Assembly: GCA_964539825.1 (NCBI GenBank)
Contig: CAZIKF010000001.1
Coordinates: 240,129 to 304,128 of the forward strand
Length of the DNA stretch: 64,000 nt
Direction: 5' to 3'
Source of the DNA: CAZIKF01 sp964539825
Lineage (GTDB): Bacteria; Muiribacteriota; UBA6191
Below are positions 1-8,331 of this stretch, piece by piece. Each line of letters opens with the position of its first letter. Within the stretch, counting starts at the first letter, position 1. The position numbers and the translations under genes are program-made. Under the pieces are notes generated by a model, which saw nothing but the letters and a program-made list of their open reading frames with translations, made no database searches and had not been told where the DNA came from.

Positions 1-93
1 TTTCCCGACTCTCTAAGTGGCGGTAATGTAACCGCATCCGAAAAAACTTTCAACTGTTTAGGGGAAGATTCCGATCAATCCTCAGCTAATTAA
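1..93 (+). CDS. 3' end of an unidentified gene (partial)
   Basis: Frame 1 is open from the left edge to a TAA at 91-93, while the other two forward frames stop within 25 bases. The last 30 residues are polar and match nothing I recognise. Position just upstream of flgH suggests a flagellar gene such as flgA, but the residues do not resemble a FlgA C-terminus, so this is only inference from context. Confidence 0.35.
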   Translation, partial: FPDSLSGGNVTASEKTFNCLGEDSDQSSAN

Positions 94-143
94 GAATTCT
101 TTCCGATACATTTAACAACAAAAATAGACAATGGAGAACAAAA

Positions 144-767
144 ATGAACAAAAATATACTCATTTTGTACATATCTCTATTCACCCTTTGTCCACAATTT
201 TTCTCCAATTCTTTGTGGAACAACCATTCTGGAAACCTCACTACCGGGTTTATCCGCGATTTTCGACCGGGTGATATTCTACTGGTGACTGTAAATGAGG
301 AATCTCGTTCTCAAAACAATTTCAAATCAGAAATTAGCGACCAAACTACTGTCAATTCAAATCTGCTGGGGAAACTCAGAGATATCCTGGCACTTGCCAA
401 CGTTCATCCCCTTAATAAATTGACCAGTCGGCTCGCGACAAATCTTTCCGACCAAAACCAGGCCAGTGATATGGAAGGAGAGGGGAAAATGATTAGCAAT
501 ACCAAACTGGAGACGCTGATCACCGTGATGGTCAAGAAAATCTTCCCCAATGGAAATCTCTTTGTCGAGGGGAACAAGAGTGTGATGGTAAATGGTGAGA
601 GCCAAATTGTGAAACTAACAGGGGTAGTTCGAGCAGATGACGTGGACAACAACCGCATAGATTCCAACCTTGTCGCTGAAGCCGCAATTACTGTTAATGG
701 GAAGGGTGCCTATGATGGGATTCGAAAACCAGGTGTCCTCCAGAAACTCTTAAATGTTTTATTTTGA
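144..767 (+). CDS. flgH: Flagellar L-ring protein FlgH
   Basis: FlgH builds the L-ring that lets the flagellar rod pass through the outer membrane. The 207-residue protein has a hydrophobic N-terminus (about 1-21), then the family's SLW motif, the RPGDILLVTVNE segment, and a C-terminal half with GNLFVEG, the VVRADDVDNNRIDS stretch and GKGAYDG. Length is normal. A GGAGAA sequence lies just before the ATG. The gene is followed 25 bases later by flgI, the usual order. The signal peptide has LFTLC where a lipoprotein box would be expected. The residue before Cys is Leu, so lipidation is doubtful, unlike the classic lipoprotein FlgH. Confidence 0.93.
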   Translation: MNKNILILYISLFTLCPQFFSNSLWNNHSGNLTTGFIRDFRPGDILLVTVNEESRSQNNFKSEISDQTTVNSNLLGKLRDILALANVHPLNKLTSRLATNLSDQNQASDMEGEGKMISNTKLETLITVMVKKIFPNGNLFVEGNKSVMVNGESQIVKLTGVVRADDVDNNRIDSNLVAEAAITVNGKGAYDGIRKPGVLQKLLNVLF

Positions 768-792
768 TCTTTAACACAGGGAGAAACAAAGA

Positions 793-1842
793 ATGTCCAC
801 AATCAATTTAGTTCCATCTTTCAGAAGCCTCTCTCATTCTCTCTTAGGCGCAACTCTCCTACTCTTCACTTTAAATCTATCCCTGATCCACGCTCAGCCA
901 CTTGCCAGAGTAAAGGATATCGCCCGCTTACAGGGAGCGAGGAAGAACCAGTTGATTGGAACTGGTCTTGTCATAGGATTGCAGGGAACGGGGGATAAAA
1001 CCGACTTAACCAGGGATATGATTCTTAATACCATGAAAAACCTGGGAATGAAGGTCAATCAACAATCCATGGACGCAAAAAATGCTGCCGCTGTCATCAT
1101 TACCGCGGACTTACCTCCCTTCACCTCCCCTGGAGATCAAATTAACGTAACGGTCTCAACTATGGGTGATGCGGGCAGCCTTAAAGGGGGCGTTCTAATT
1201 CAGACACCCCTGAGAGGTGCTGACGGTAGAATCTACGCGGTAGCACAAGGGGCGTTAAGTGTCGGAGGGTCAACGGCGGGCAATCACTTAAATGTGGCCA
1301 AAATCCCCAGGGGGGCTACTGTGGAACGTGAAGTTCCGATGAACTTTGTCAATAACCATACGATCTACTACCTGTTAAGAAATAAGGATTTCACTACCGC
1401 AAATAGGATGGCTGACGCGATCAATGAGACTTTCGGTCCCGGGGCGGCCAGGGCGCAGGATGCGGGCAAAATTGAAGTACATATCCCCTATTCCTTTCAA
1501 GACAATCCTGTAGAATTCATATCCCAGATCGATCACATCAGTATTCTTGTTGATCAAGAAGCCAGGGTTGTCATCAATGAACGAACCGGGACGGTTGTGT
1601 TTGGCGGAACAGTGAAAATATCTCCGGTTGCCATTTCTCATAAATCCATGGCGATTAAGGTGGGAAATGAACTCAATCCCATCAACGAGGAATCCCATGT
1701 TGTAAATCTTGATAAGGGAAGCACCGTAGAGGAATTGATTAAGACATTAAACCTCATGGGTGTAAAAACAGAGGACTTGATCGCAATCATCCAAGAAATA
1801 AGAAACGCGGGAGCGCTGCAGGCTAATCTTGAAATCATGTGA
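793..1842 (+). CDS. flgI: Flagellar P-ring protein FlgI
   Basis: FlgI forms the periplasmic P-ring around the flagellar rod. The 349-residue protein has a cleavable signal peptide ending near LIHAQP (about residue 35), followed by the hallmark ARVKDIARLQGARKNQL, a GLVIGLQGTGD motif and a C-terminal segment ending in QANLEIM. Length is typical. GGGAGAAA precedes the ATG. It forms an operon with flgH. No flgJ follows: the next gene is unrelated and on the other strand, so this is the end of the flagellar block here. Confidence 0.95.
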   Translation: MSTINLVPSFRSLSHSLLGATLLLFTLNLSLIHAQPLARVKDIARLQGARKNQLIGTGLVIGLQGTGDKTDLTRDMILNTMKNLGMKVNQQSMDAKNAAAVIITADLPPFTSPGDQINVTVSTMGDAGSLKGGVLIQTPLRGADGRIYAVAQGALSVGGSTAGNHLNVAKIPRGATVEREVPMNFVNNHTIYYLLRNKDFTTANRMADAINETFGPGAARAQDAGKIEVHIPYSFQDNPVEFISQIDHISILVDQEARVVINERTGTVVFGGTVKISPVAISHKSMAIKVGNELNPINEESHVVNLDKGSTVEELIKTLNLMGVKTEDLIAIIQEIRNAGALQANLEIM

Positions 1843-1996
1843 TCTTCTTGCGTGAGTCATTGCGAACGGCAAATTCTATCCCCAACTACAGGTTCAGGAC
1901 CAATATATACTAATCACAGATGGGCTAAGGAATCGACGATTCAAAGTTTGACTGGTACTACGGACAAATCAAATGCTTATGACATAGAATCCCAAA

Positions 1997-2479
1997 TCAT
2001 AGGGGATTCGCGTCATACAGTCGTTCGTAGTTGAGTTCTTTCACGATTTTCAGGATTTCGCGAGGATCTGAAGCGGAGCCGAAATGCTGCCCCTGCCTAT
2101 CCCAGAACTCAACGTTGACTACTTTTTCATTTACAAAACGGATTTGGATCAGTCTAACGGAGGAATCCGGGTCAAAAATATCCCTGTGGTGAAGCATTCC
2201 ATCTCTGAAATAGGATCGTGAGGCCACAGAGGACGCATTTTCCGGAGAGTTCTGAATTGTAGTACCGCTAAACGAACGCACTTCCTCGCGATAATAAAAG
2301 GCATTGACTCCAAGCTTATGAACTTCGTCTGCATTGACTTCCCTACCGCTCAAAAAAATCCATGGATTCCATAGAATCGAGTTTAAGTAGAAGAAATAAA
2401 TAACCAGAAGAATGCCAAAGCCCATCAGGCTAAAGGTTGTAACCGATTGGGTCAGGCCGGAGTTCTTAGACATGTTCAT
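1997..2479 (-). CDS. Small single-pass membrane protein, function unknown
   Basis: About 160 residues. A hydrophobic helix (about residues 18-36 in this start) is followed by a soluble domain of about 120 residues with no motif I recognise. The region after the helix is likely outside the cytoplasm. The frame can begin at a TTG at 2485 or ATGs at 2479 and 2473. None has a clear Shine-Dalgarno sequence, and I chose the first ATG. It converges on flgI and stands alone. A short inverted repeat (GAATCCC/GGGGATTC, 1987-2009) spans its stop codon. It has no sign of being a pseudogene. Confidence 0.6.
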   Translation of the reverse strand: MNMSKNSGLTQSVTTFSLMGFGILLVIYFFYLNSILWNPWIFLSGREVNADEVHKLGVNAFYYREEVRSFSGTTIQNSPENASSVASRSYFRDGMLHHRDIFDPDSSVRLIQIRFVNEKVVNVEFWDRQGQHFGSASDPREILKIVKELNYERLYDANPL

Positions 2480-2697
2480 TAACAAGAGTTAATCGTGTAG
2501 GTGCGCAAGTATAGTCATGACGAAAAGGAATGGCAACCTAACCATGTGCATCAATAAGACTCAAAAGCTCTCTGAGAAGTCAAGGTTGTCATTTTCCTCA
2601 GTTCTTTGTAAAATTTTGACTGTTTGACATACTCGCACTTTGAAACCGTGTAGGGATAGTGCCAACATAAGACCTAAACCCAGGAGGATTTCCGATT

Positions 2698-3108
2698 ATG
2701 TGCGAAAACGCTGTTCATAAAGTAGCCGTAGCAATTATTAGAGACGAGGGTCACATCATAGTAGCCCGTCGACCGGACAAGGGAAGGCTTGCCACACAGT
2801 GGGAGTTTCCCGGTGGTTCTGTTACCAATGGATATTCCCACGAAGAGGGACTAAAGGATCATCTCGCCAAATTGTACAATCTTGATGTAGTTGTTGGCGA
2901 TAAAGTTGGCATCGCTGCCCATGATTATGATTTCGGTAGAGTTGAAGTCACTGCATTTTATGTAGAGTGCATTTCTAAAAAGCTGAGATTGACAGAGCAT
3001 CTTGCTTATCGCTGGGTACGACCCAATATGTGCAAAGAGTTCGATATGGTACAAACAGCCATGCCAATCCTCGAACTCTTAAAACAGCAAAATAACTTCT
3101 TTGTCTAA
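2698..3108 (+). CDS. MutT-like Nudix-fold protein lacking the Nudix catalytic residues
   Basis: The N-terminal 45 residues match MutT-type Nudix hydrolases: VAVAIIRDEGHIIVARRP followed by a QWEFPGGS segment. MutT cleans oxidised dGTP from the nucleotide pool. The following Nudix box, which should read G-x5-E-x7-REUxEExGU, has Tyr for the first Glu, DH for RE, KL for the metal-binding EE pair and Asn for the Gly. The fold is probably kept but hydrolysis should be lost, so a binding or sensing role is my inference. AGGAGG lies about 11 bases before the ATG. The reading frame is intact. A TPR gene follows 65 bases downstream. Confidence 0.8.
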   Translation: MCENAVHKVAVAIIRDEGHIIVARRPDKGRLATQWEFPGGSVTNGYSHEEGLKDHLAKLYNLDVVVGDKVGIAAHDYDFGRVEVTAFYVECISKKLRLTEHLAYRWVRPNMCKEFDMVQTAMPILELLKQQNNFFV

Positions 3109-3173
3109 TTTTGCGATCTGGATTGCCTGATTTACCTGAACTCTATCAGTCTGGTAAATTGGGCGATTTCTCT

Positions 3174-4019
3174 ATGAAAAAATTTCTTGTGCTTTTTTGG
3201 GTCGTGAGCCTTTTTGGTTTTATGACCACAGACACCCCTGGATTTGACTGGGCGTTGCCCGATCAAGATAAAACCAGGGTAGGTAGACGGGGTTTTTTGG
3301 AAATAGTCCGCCTACAAAATGAACTTAATAAACACCCTACCCACTCCCATCTGCTTGTAGAACTAGGGGCATTGTATTTCCGTAGAGGACACTTGAGCCG
3401 CGCTCGGTCTTACTTTAACAGCGCGTTGAATAGAAAGTACTATACCGCAACCCTCTACTATTACCTTGGCCTACTGGCCATGAAAGACAATTCGCCTGTC
3501 GCTGCCGAAAAGAACTTCTTGCGTGCCTTATCCATGGGAAAGCAGCAGAATCCGGAGCACTTTGTTTCCCTGAGTCTGTTTTATTTGAAAGAGAAAAGGT
3601 TTGACGCTGGTCTTCGCTGGGCCGCATTAGGTCTAAAGCTGCACCCACACTCCCTGAGGCTAAGGGTTCTTTCTTCCTTTCAACTCATCAAGCTCAAGAG
3701 ATTTAAAGAAGCAGAACTCACCTTGATCGCCTCCCGGAGGCTAGATCCAGGTAACTCAGCCATACCTTACAATCTTGCCTGCCTTTACGCTCAACTGGGC
3801 GATCAAGACGCATCGATTTATCATCTACGTAAAGCCGCCAGAAACGGCTATTTAAAACCCCACTTCCCCATGCTTGATGAGAGTTTCGATTCCTTTCGAA
3901 CCCATCCTCAGTTTCAACTAGCCCTGCAAGATATAGGATTAAATGAGAAAAAGTTCTATAGGCTCAAGAAACTAAAGTACAGGGTGCGCGAAAAAAGACC
4001 CCAGAAATCTACCCAGTAA
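3174..4019 (+). CDS. Exported TPR-repeat protein
   Basis: About 281 residues. I placed the start at the ATG at 3174 because it begins a clean signal peptide (MKKFLVLFWVVSLFGF); the frame extends to a TTG at 3111, but that adds a polar tail in front of the signal. The rest is alpha-helical with several TPR-like units, for example LLVELGALYFRRGHLSRARS and YNLACLYAQLGDQDASI, and a basic C-terminus. TPR arrays mediate protein contacts; the partner is unknown. The stop lies directly at the first copy of the 165-bp repeat. Confidence 0.7.
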   Translation: MKKFLVLFWVVSLFGFMTTDTPGFDWALPDQDKTRVGRRGFLEIVRLQNELNKHPTHSHLLVELGALYFRRGHLSRARSYFNSALNRKYYTATLYYYLGLLAMKDNSPVAAEKNFLRALSMGKQQNPEHFVSLSLFYLKEKRFDAGLRWAALGLKLHPHSLRLRVLSSFQLIKLKRFKEAELTLIASRRLDPGNSAIPYNLACLYAQLGDQDASIYHLRKAARNGYLKPHFPMLDESFDSFRTHPQFQLALQDIGLNEKKFYRLKKLKYRVREKRPQKSTQ

Positions 4020-4020
4020 G

Positions 4021-4393
4021 GCGTAGCGTCGCTACGGACGACAAGGGAAACGCTAGACCATGCACCGTTTGGAAGAAAAGTGAGACAAGAGTTGCGATAC
4101 CCGGTGGGTGAGGAGTCGAATTCGGGAGGTTTGACGTCAGCCTGGGGTTTCGAGAAGTAGTATGGGGTAGTGATTCGTGAGGAGTGCGTAGCGTCGCTAC
4201 GGACGACAAGGGAAACGCTAGACCATGCACCGTTTGGAAGAAAAGTGAGACAAGAGTTGCGATACCCGGTGGGTGAGGAGTCGAATTCGGGAGGTTTGAC
4301 GTCAGCCTGGGGTTTCGAGAAGTAGTATGGGGTAGTGATTCGTGAGGAGTGCGTAGCGTCGCTACGGACGACAAGGGAAACGCTAGACCATGC
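4021..4393. repeat. Exact 165-bp tandem repeat, 2.26 copies
   Basis: Copy 1 is 4021-4185, copy 2 is 4186-4350, and a third copy stops after 43 bases at 4393. The two full copies look identical by eye. Each opens with a hairpin CGTAGC-GTC-GCTACG and contains GAATTCGGGAGG and TTTCGAGAAGTAG. Because 165 is divisible by three, the array produces long but meaningless repetitive open frames on the minus strand. It fills the gap between two convergent genes (TPR gene and actF). Confidence 0.95.
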
Positions 4394-4415
4394 CGCTTCT
4401 CGGAAGAACAGGGTA

Positions 4416-4448
4416 GTCAACCCTCCCGAATTCGACTCCTCGCCCACC
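4416..4448. repeat. Inverted copy of an internal part of the 165-bp repeat
   Basis: These 33 bases are the reverse complement of repeat positions 4103-4135 and 4268-4300 with two mismatches (31/33). Transcripts across this region could fold into a long stem. It ends two bases before the actF stop codon, so it may act as a 3' structure of the act operon. That role is inference. Confidence 0.85.
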
Positions 4449-4449
4449 A

Positions 4450-5754
4450 CTAATTATGTAGGCGAAATTCCAATCCTCTGCTGAGTTTGGGGTCTTTCCA
4501 GGGCACCAGGCTTATCTGCTTAGCCCTGCGATTGAAGAGCACCATAACCATTCCTGCCGCAAAGAGAAGAAAACCGACATCCATCCAGTGAAAATACCCG
4601 CCATCACGATGAGCCGGCATCACTATGAAATAAAGGTCGAAAATATGGGCAAGAATCAGCCATTTCGCCATAAATAACAATCTTCCAGGATTGGTTTTTT
4701 GATTCCTGGATAAAAGAGCGAAAAAAGGTATCACAAAATGAAAAATGATCAAAAACCAAGCGATAACGGTCCAGCCCTCTCCATAACGATGAGCAAACCA
4801 AATGGTTTCTTCAGGCAGGTTCCCGTACCAGATGAGCATAAATTGTGAGAATGCGATATATGCCCAAAAGGTGTTGAAGGCGAACATCAACAAACCAAGG
4901 CTATAGTAGGAGTCGCGGTGAATGTCGGGATGCAGATAGCCAGCTTCCTTTAGCTTAACGGTAATAATTGTAATCAAAGAAATGGCGGCTACGAGGGTAC
5001 CCGCAAAGTAATAAACTCCAAACATGGTTGAAAACCAGTGGGGTTCCAGGCTCATCATGAAATCAACCGCTGACATGGTTAAAGTGACCGGAAAAACGAG
5101 CATGAAAATAGCCGCTATTCTTATGTTGATCCCTGTTAATTTCTGATCACCCGTCTCATCCTGTTTCAGGGAATTACGAGTAAACCAATAATAGAAGAGG
5201 TACCAGAGACCAAAACACAAAATGACCCGGACCAGGAAGAATCCTTCATTCAGATAGCCTCTTTTTCCCTCAATTATTGGATCTTTTTCGTGAGAAGAAG
5301 CTGCCCCCTGTTTGGCATCATGAGACTCTTGCTTCGATTGATCTGCTGCGTCTGATCCATGAGAACTGCCATGTTGAGCAGAAGCCTCGGCATGATGAGT
5401 TGGGAGCCAGTGGTGATAAAGCTTGGGCATCCCGCCAAAGAAGAGGATAGGAATAGCCAGGAGACCGACCCATGGAATCATCGATGCCAGGCATTCAAAA
5501 ACCCTTCTAAACGGCGTACTCCAAATCGCGCCGGTAATGTACTCCAAGGCAACATAGAACAGCGAGCCTACGGCAATACTAACCATAAGCATATACATAA
5601 TCAGGTAGTTATGCCAAAAACGCGTGGCATCACTCCACAGGGTCAGAATAGCGCAGGCAGCGCCAAGCACTATCAGGGCCAGCCCAAGGGTGCCAACTGA
5701 ACTTGCTACGGGACTATGTTTGTACTCGTGAAAAGGAATCTGCTCGTTACTCAT
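4450..5754 (-). CDS. actF: Alternative complex III subunit ActF
   Basis: ActF is an integral membrane subunit of alternative complex III, a quinol oxidising complex unrelated to bc1. The 434-residue protein has about ten membrane helices and the family pattern of an N-terminal helix pair, a SLFYVALEYITGA segment and a C-terminal FFALLSRNQK region. A His/Ser/Asp-rich loop of about 60 residues lies between the third and fourth helices. The ATG overlaps the actDE stop as ATGA, and AAGGAG lies upstream. It is the last act gene; no cytochrome oxidase genes follow. Confidence 0.9.
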   Translation of the reverse strand: MSNEQIPFHEYKHSPVASSVGTLGLALIVLGAACAILTLWSDATRFWHNYLIMYMLMVSIAVGSLFYVALEYITGAIWSTPFRRVFECLASMIPWVGLLAIPILFFGGMPKLYHHWLPTHHAEASAQHGSSHGSDAADQSKQESHDAKQGAASSHEKDPIIEGKRGYLNEGFFLVRVILCFGLWYLFYYWFTRNSLKQDETGDQKLTGINIRIAAIFMLVFPVTLTMSAVDFMMSLEPHWFSTMFGVYYFAGTLVAAISLITIITVKLKEAGYLHPDIHRDSYYSLGLLMFAFNTFWAYIAFSQFMLIWYGNLPEETIWFAHRYGEGWTVIAWFLIIFHFVIPFFALLSRNQKTNPGRLLFMAKWLILAHIFDLYFIVMPAHRDGGYFHWMDVGFLLFAAGMVMVLFNRRAKQISLVPWKDPKLSRGLEFRLHN

Positions 5755-6965
5755 TTTAGATCTGACTCCTTAGCATCCACGGCCCGTTGAAGGGCCCTGA
5801 GATATAGAATGATGGACCAGCGATCTTGTTCTTTGATTTGCTTCGCGTAAGAAGGCATAGCATTCTGCCCCTCTACAATCACATGGTAAATCCTTCCGTC
5901 ACTAAAACCTTTCATCTTCTTGGAATGTAAACTAGGCGGACGTAGACCCTTTGCTGCTTCTCGGTTTGAAACCTTCCCATCTCCCTTTCCAAAGTCTCCA
6001 TGACATAGGGCGCAGTAGATCTGGTACATTTCCTTCCCGCGGGTCAGATTGGCTTCATTCACGACGAGGGGATTGGTCAATAAGCGGCCTGCCTGATCAG
6101 GAGTCTTGGAGAACTGATAAGGCATAAATCCTCTGGCAACAGTACCCTCAACGGGCCTTTGCATTCCTCGGCCATCCTTAAAAATAGGCTTCTTATTTTC
6201 GTCCAGCAAAGAGGCCTCTTGAGGCATCAATTTTTTCTGGGTTTCCATCCAGGTCCATGGGGCCATATACAGCACTTTATTAAAAATCAAATAGAACTTG
6301 GTTGAAACTCCACCGATCACGGCAAGTAGTATTCCAAAGAAAACAATGGAGGAAAGAAAAGAAGGGGGTCTCTTGTAAGGCTGCCTGACAGATTGAATAG
6401 CCGCCCCCCCCACATCTTCCAGAAATGTTTTAACCGAAGCTTCATCGAAAGAAGGATCACTGGCCTCGATACAGAGTCCAAAGTGGTCTGAAGAAACTGA
6501 CCGCATATATTCTGTATCATGGAGAGGGTGTGAGTTGCCCGGCAGGTTACAGAAGAACATAATCATGGATGCCGCTGTAGCAAGGGCGCAGAATAGTACC
6601 GTTAACTCGAACATAACGGGCACAAATGCCGGTAGTGAAAAGAGCGGCTTTCCACCGATTACAAATGGGTATCGCTCCAGCCAACTGGGCAGCATGAGAA
6701 GATCGGAGCCGATTCCACCCAGGGGATTACCAAGCGTGTACCACTGAAAAAGTACCGCGACGATAAAACCAATCAGGGCAAATACCAGGGAAACATAAGG
6801 GAGCTTGGTCCCTTTGAGTTTCATAGCATGGTCCATACCATGGACCGGATAGGGAGTGTGTACATCAAAGTCCTGATATCCCGCCTCTACGGTTTTCTCC
6901 GCAGCGTTAATAATTGCGTCAGGAGACTTGAATAGAGCTACTACTGAGTGAAGTCTTCTACTCAT
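5751..6965 (-). CDS. actDE: Fused ActD-ActE subunit of alternative complex III (membrane domain plus monohaem cytochrome c)
   Basis: Residues 1 to about 190 match ActD (DUF3341): FKSPDAIINAAEKTVEAG, the YPVHGMD motif and two membrane helices. Another helix follows, then a cytochrome c domain like ActE, with one CALCH haem site near residue 318 and a probable Met ligand in NAMPSYAKQI. ActD and ActE are separate proteins in many organisms. The ORF can extend to 6977, but those bases form GGAGGTGATC, an excellent Shine-Dalgarno sequence for the ATG at 6965, so I use 6965 (404 residues). That ATG overlaps the actC stop (ATGAGTAG). Confidence 0.9.
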   Translation of the reverse strand: MSRRLHSVVALFKSPDAIINAAEKTVEAGYQDFDVHTPYPVHGMDHAMKLKGTKLPYVSLVFALIGFIVAVLFQWYTLGNPLGGIGSDLLMLPSWLERYPFVIGGKPLFSLPAFVPVMFELTVLFCALATAASMIMFFCNLPGNSHPLHDTEYMRSVSSDHFGLCIEASDPSFDEASVKTFLEDVGGAAIQSVRQPYKRPPSFLSSIVFFGILLAVIGGVSTKFYLIFNKVLYMAPWTWMETQKKLMPQEASLLDENKKPIFKDGRGMQRPVEGTVARGFMPYQFSKTPDQAGRLLTNPLVVNEANLTRGKEMYQIYCALCHGDFGKGDGKVSNREAAKGLRPPSLHSKKMKGFSDGRIYHVIVEGQNAMPSYAKQIKEQDRWSIILYLRALQRAVDAKESDLK

Positions 6966-8331
6966 GATCACCTCCATGATGGGTGGGCTGCGCGCAATCG
7001 GAAACCGCCTTGACTTCAGACATGGATGTGACCGGCATGAATCGGGAAAATAGAATTACACCGGTAAAAAAGAATCCGAAGCTTCCCAGCAATAATGAAA
7101 AATCCCAGATTGTTGGAATAAAGTCGCCCCAGGATGAGGGCAGGTAGTCCCTGTGGAGAGAACTAACCACAATCACGAATCTCTCAAACCACATTCCAAT
7201 ATTGGTAGTTATGGATACGATGAATAGAACTACCAGGGAGTTACGACATTTCTTAAACCAAAAAACTTGTGGAATGAGCGTGTTACAAGTGACCATGATC
7301 CAGTAGCCCCATGCGTAGGTACCAAAGGCTCTGTTAATAAAAACATATTGTTCAAATTCCACACCGCTATACCAGGCTATAAAAAACTCCATGCTGTAGG
7401 CATATCCAACCATTAGCCCCGTAGCCATCAGCACCTTTGACATGCGTTCCAGGTGCAGCATGGTAATGATATGCTCCAGGTGGTAGATCCTACGCACAAC
7501 CAAAAGAACCGTGATTACCATGGCAAATCCTGAGAAGATTGCACCCGCCACAAAGTAGGGCGGAAAGATGGTTGTATGCCATCCAGGAACAATGGAGACC
7601 GCGAAGTCCATGCTCACAATAGAGTGAACGGAAAGTACCAGGGGAGTGCATAGACCCGCAAGAATCAGGTATGCCCTCTCATAATGCTGCCAGTGGCGAT
7701 TAGAAAAACGCCATCCCAGGCTAAAAATGGTATAGATCGTTTTCTTCAATTTTGCTGTGGTACGGTCCCTCATTGTGGCAAAATCAGGCACCAATCCGAT
7801 GTACCAAAATACGAAGGAAACAGTGAAATAAGTACTTACCGCAAAAACATCCCAGAGTAAGGGGGAACGAAAATTCACCCACAGAGCTCTCTCATTGGGG
7901 TAGGGGAGCAAATAATGAGCAAGCCATGGTCTACCCGTATGGAGTAGGGGAAACAACAGGGCGGTGATTACCGCAAATATCGTCATAGCTTCGGCAAACC
8001 TGGCAATCCCTGTACGCCAATTTTGTCTCATCAAAAACAAGATCGCTGAGATGAGGGTTCCGGCGTGGCCAATCCCGATCCAGAAAACGAAATTCACGAT
8101 CGGAAAACCCCAGGCTACGGTATTATTGTTACCCCAAACTCCTACGCCATCCAGCAGAAGCTTGAGCACCGATACAATTCCAATTCCTAAACAGAAGAGC
8201 GCTATTCCTAAGGCTGTATAAAATTCCTTGTGTCGAGGATTCTCCATCGGGTCGGCGATGGCATCATCAATCTCTCGAAGATCTGTCGTTCCCTCTACGA
8301 GAGGGAGTGGCTTCGAATAATCAATACTCAC
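6958..8331 (-). CDS. actC: Alternative complex III subunit ActC (NrfD/PsrC-like quinol-binding membrane subunit)
   Basis: ActC is a polytopic NrfD-like protein that binds quinol at the membrane face and contacts the FeS subunit. The 457 residues include the family segments FPIVNFVFWIGIGHAGTLIS, HTGRPWLAHYLLPYPN and a C-terminal WDFSLLLGSFGFFF. The start is a GTG at 8331 that overlaps the actB TGA (GTGA) and has GAGGAGAAATC in front, so translation is coupled. It lies between actB and actDE, as in known act clusters. Confidence 0.94.
   Translation of the reverse strand: MSIDYSKPLPLVEGTTDLREIDDAIADPMENPRHKEFYTALGIALFCLGIGIVSVLKLLLDGVGVWGNNNTVAWGFPIVNFVFWIGIGHAGTLISAILFLMRQNWRTGIARFAEAMTIFAVITALLFPLLHTGRPWLAHYLLPYPNERALWVNFRSPLLWDVFAVSTYFTVSFVFWYIGLVPDFATMRDRTTAKLKKTIYTIFSLGWRFSNRHWQHYERAYLILAGLCTPLVLSVHSIVSMDFAVSIVPGWHTTIFPPYFVAGAIFSGFAMVITVLLVVRRIYHLEHIITMLHLERMSKVLMATGLMVGYAYSMEFFIAWYSGVEFEQYVFINRAFGTYAWGYWIMVTCNTLIPQVFWFKKCRNSLVVLFIVSITTNIGMWFERFVIVVSSLHRDYLPSSWGDFIPTIWDFSLLLGSFGFFFTGVILFSRFMPVTSMSEVKAVSDCAQPTHHGGDHE

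Noticed and set aside
1852..2034. A 60-residue plus-strand frame after flgI
   Set aside because: GTG start without Shine-Dalgarno sequence, no family resemblance to FlgJ or FlgM, and it overlaps the convergent gene.
2624..2656. A TTGACA before the Nudix-fold gene
   Set aside because: No acceptable -10 at 15-19 bases; the nearest candidate is at about 21 bases and is poor.
4021..4393. CRISPR array
   Set aside because: The units are 165 bp, contiguous and identical without variable spacers, and no cas genes are present.
3956..4450. 164- and 121-residue repetitive open frames on the minus strand
   Set aside because: They exist only because the 165-bp repeat length is a multiple of three and has no stops in those frames; no start signal, no conserved fold.
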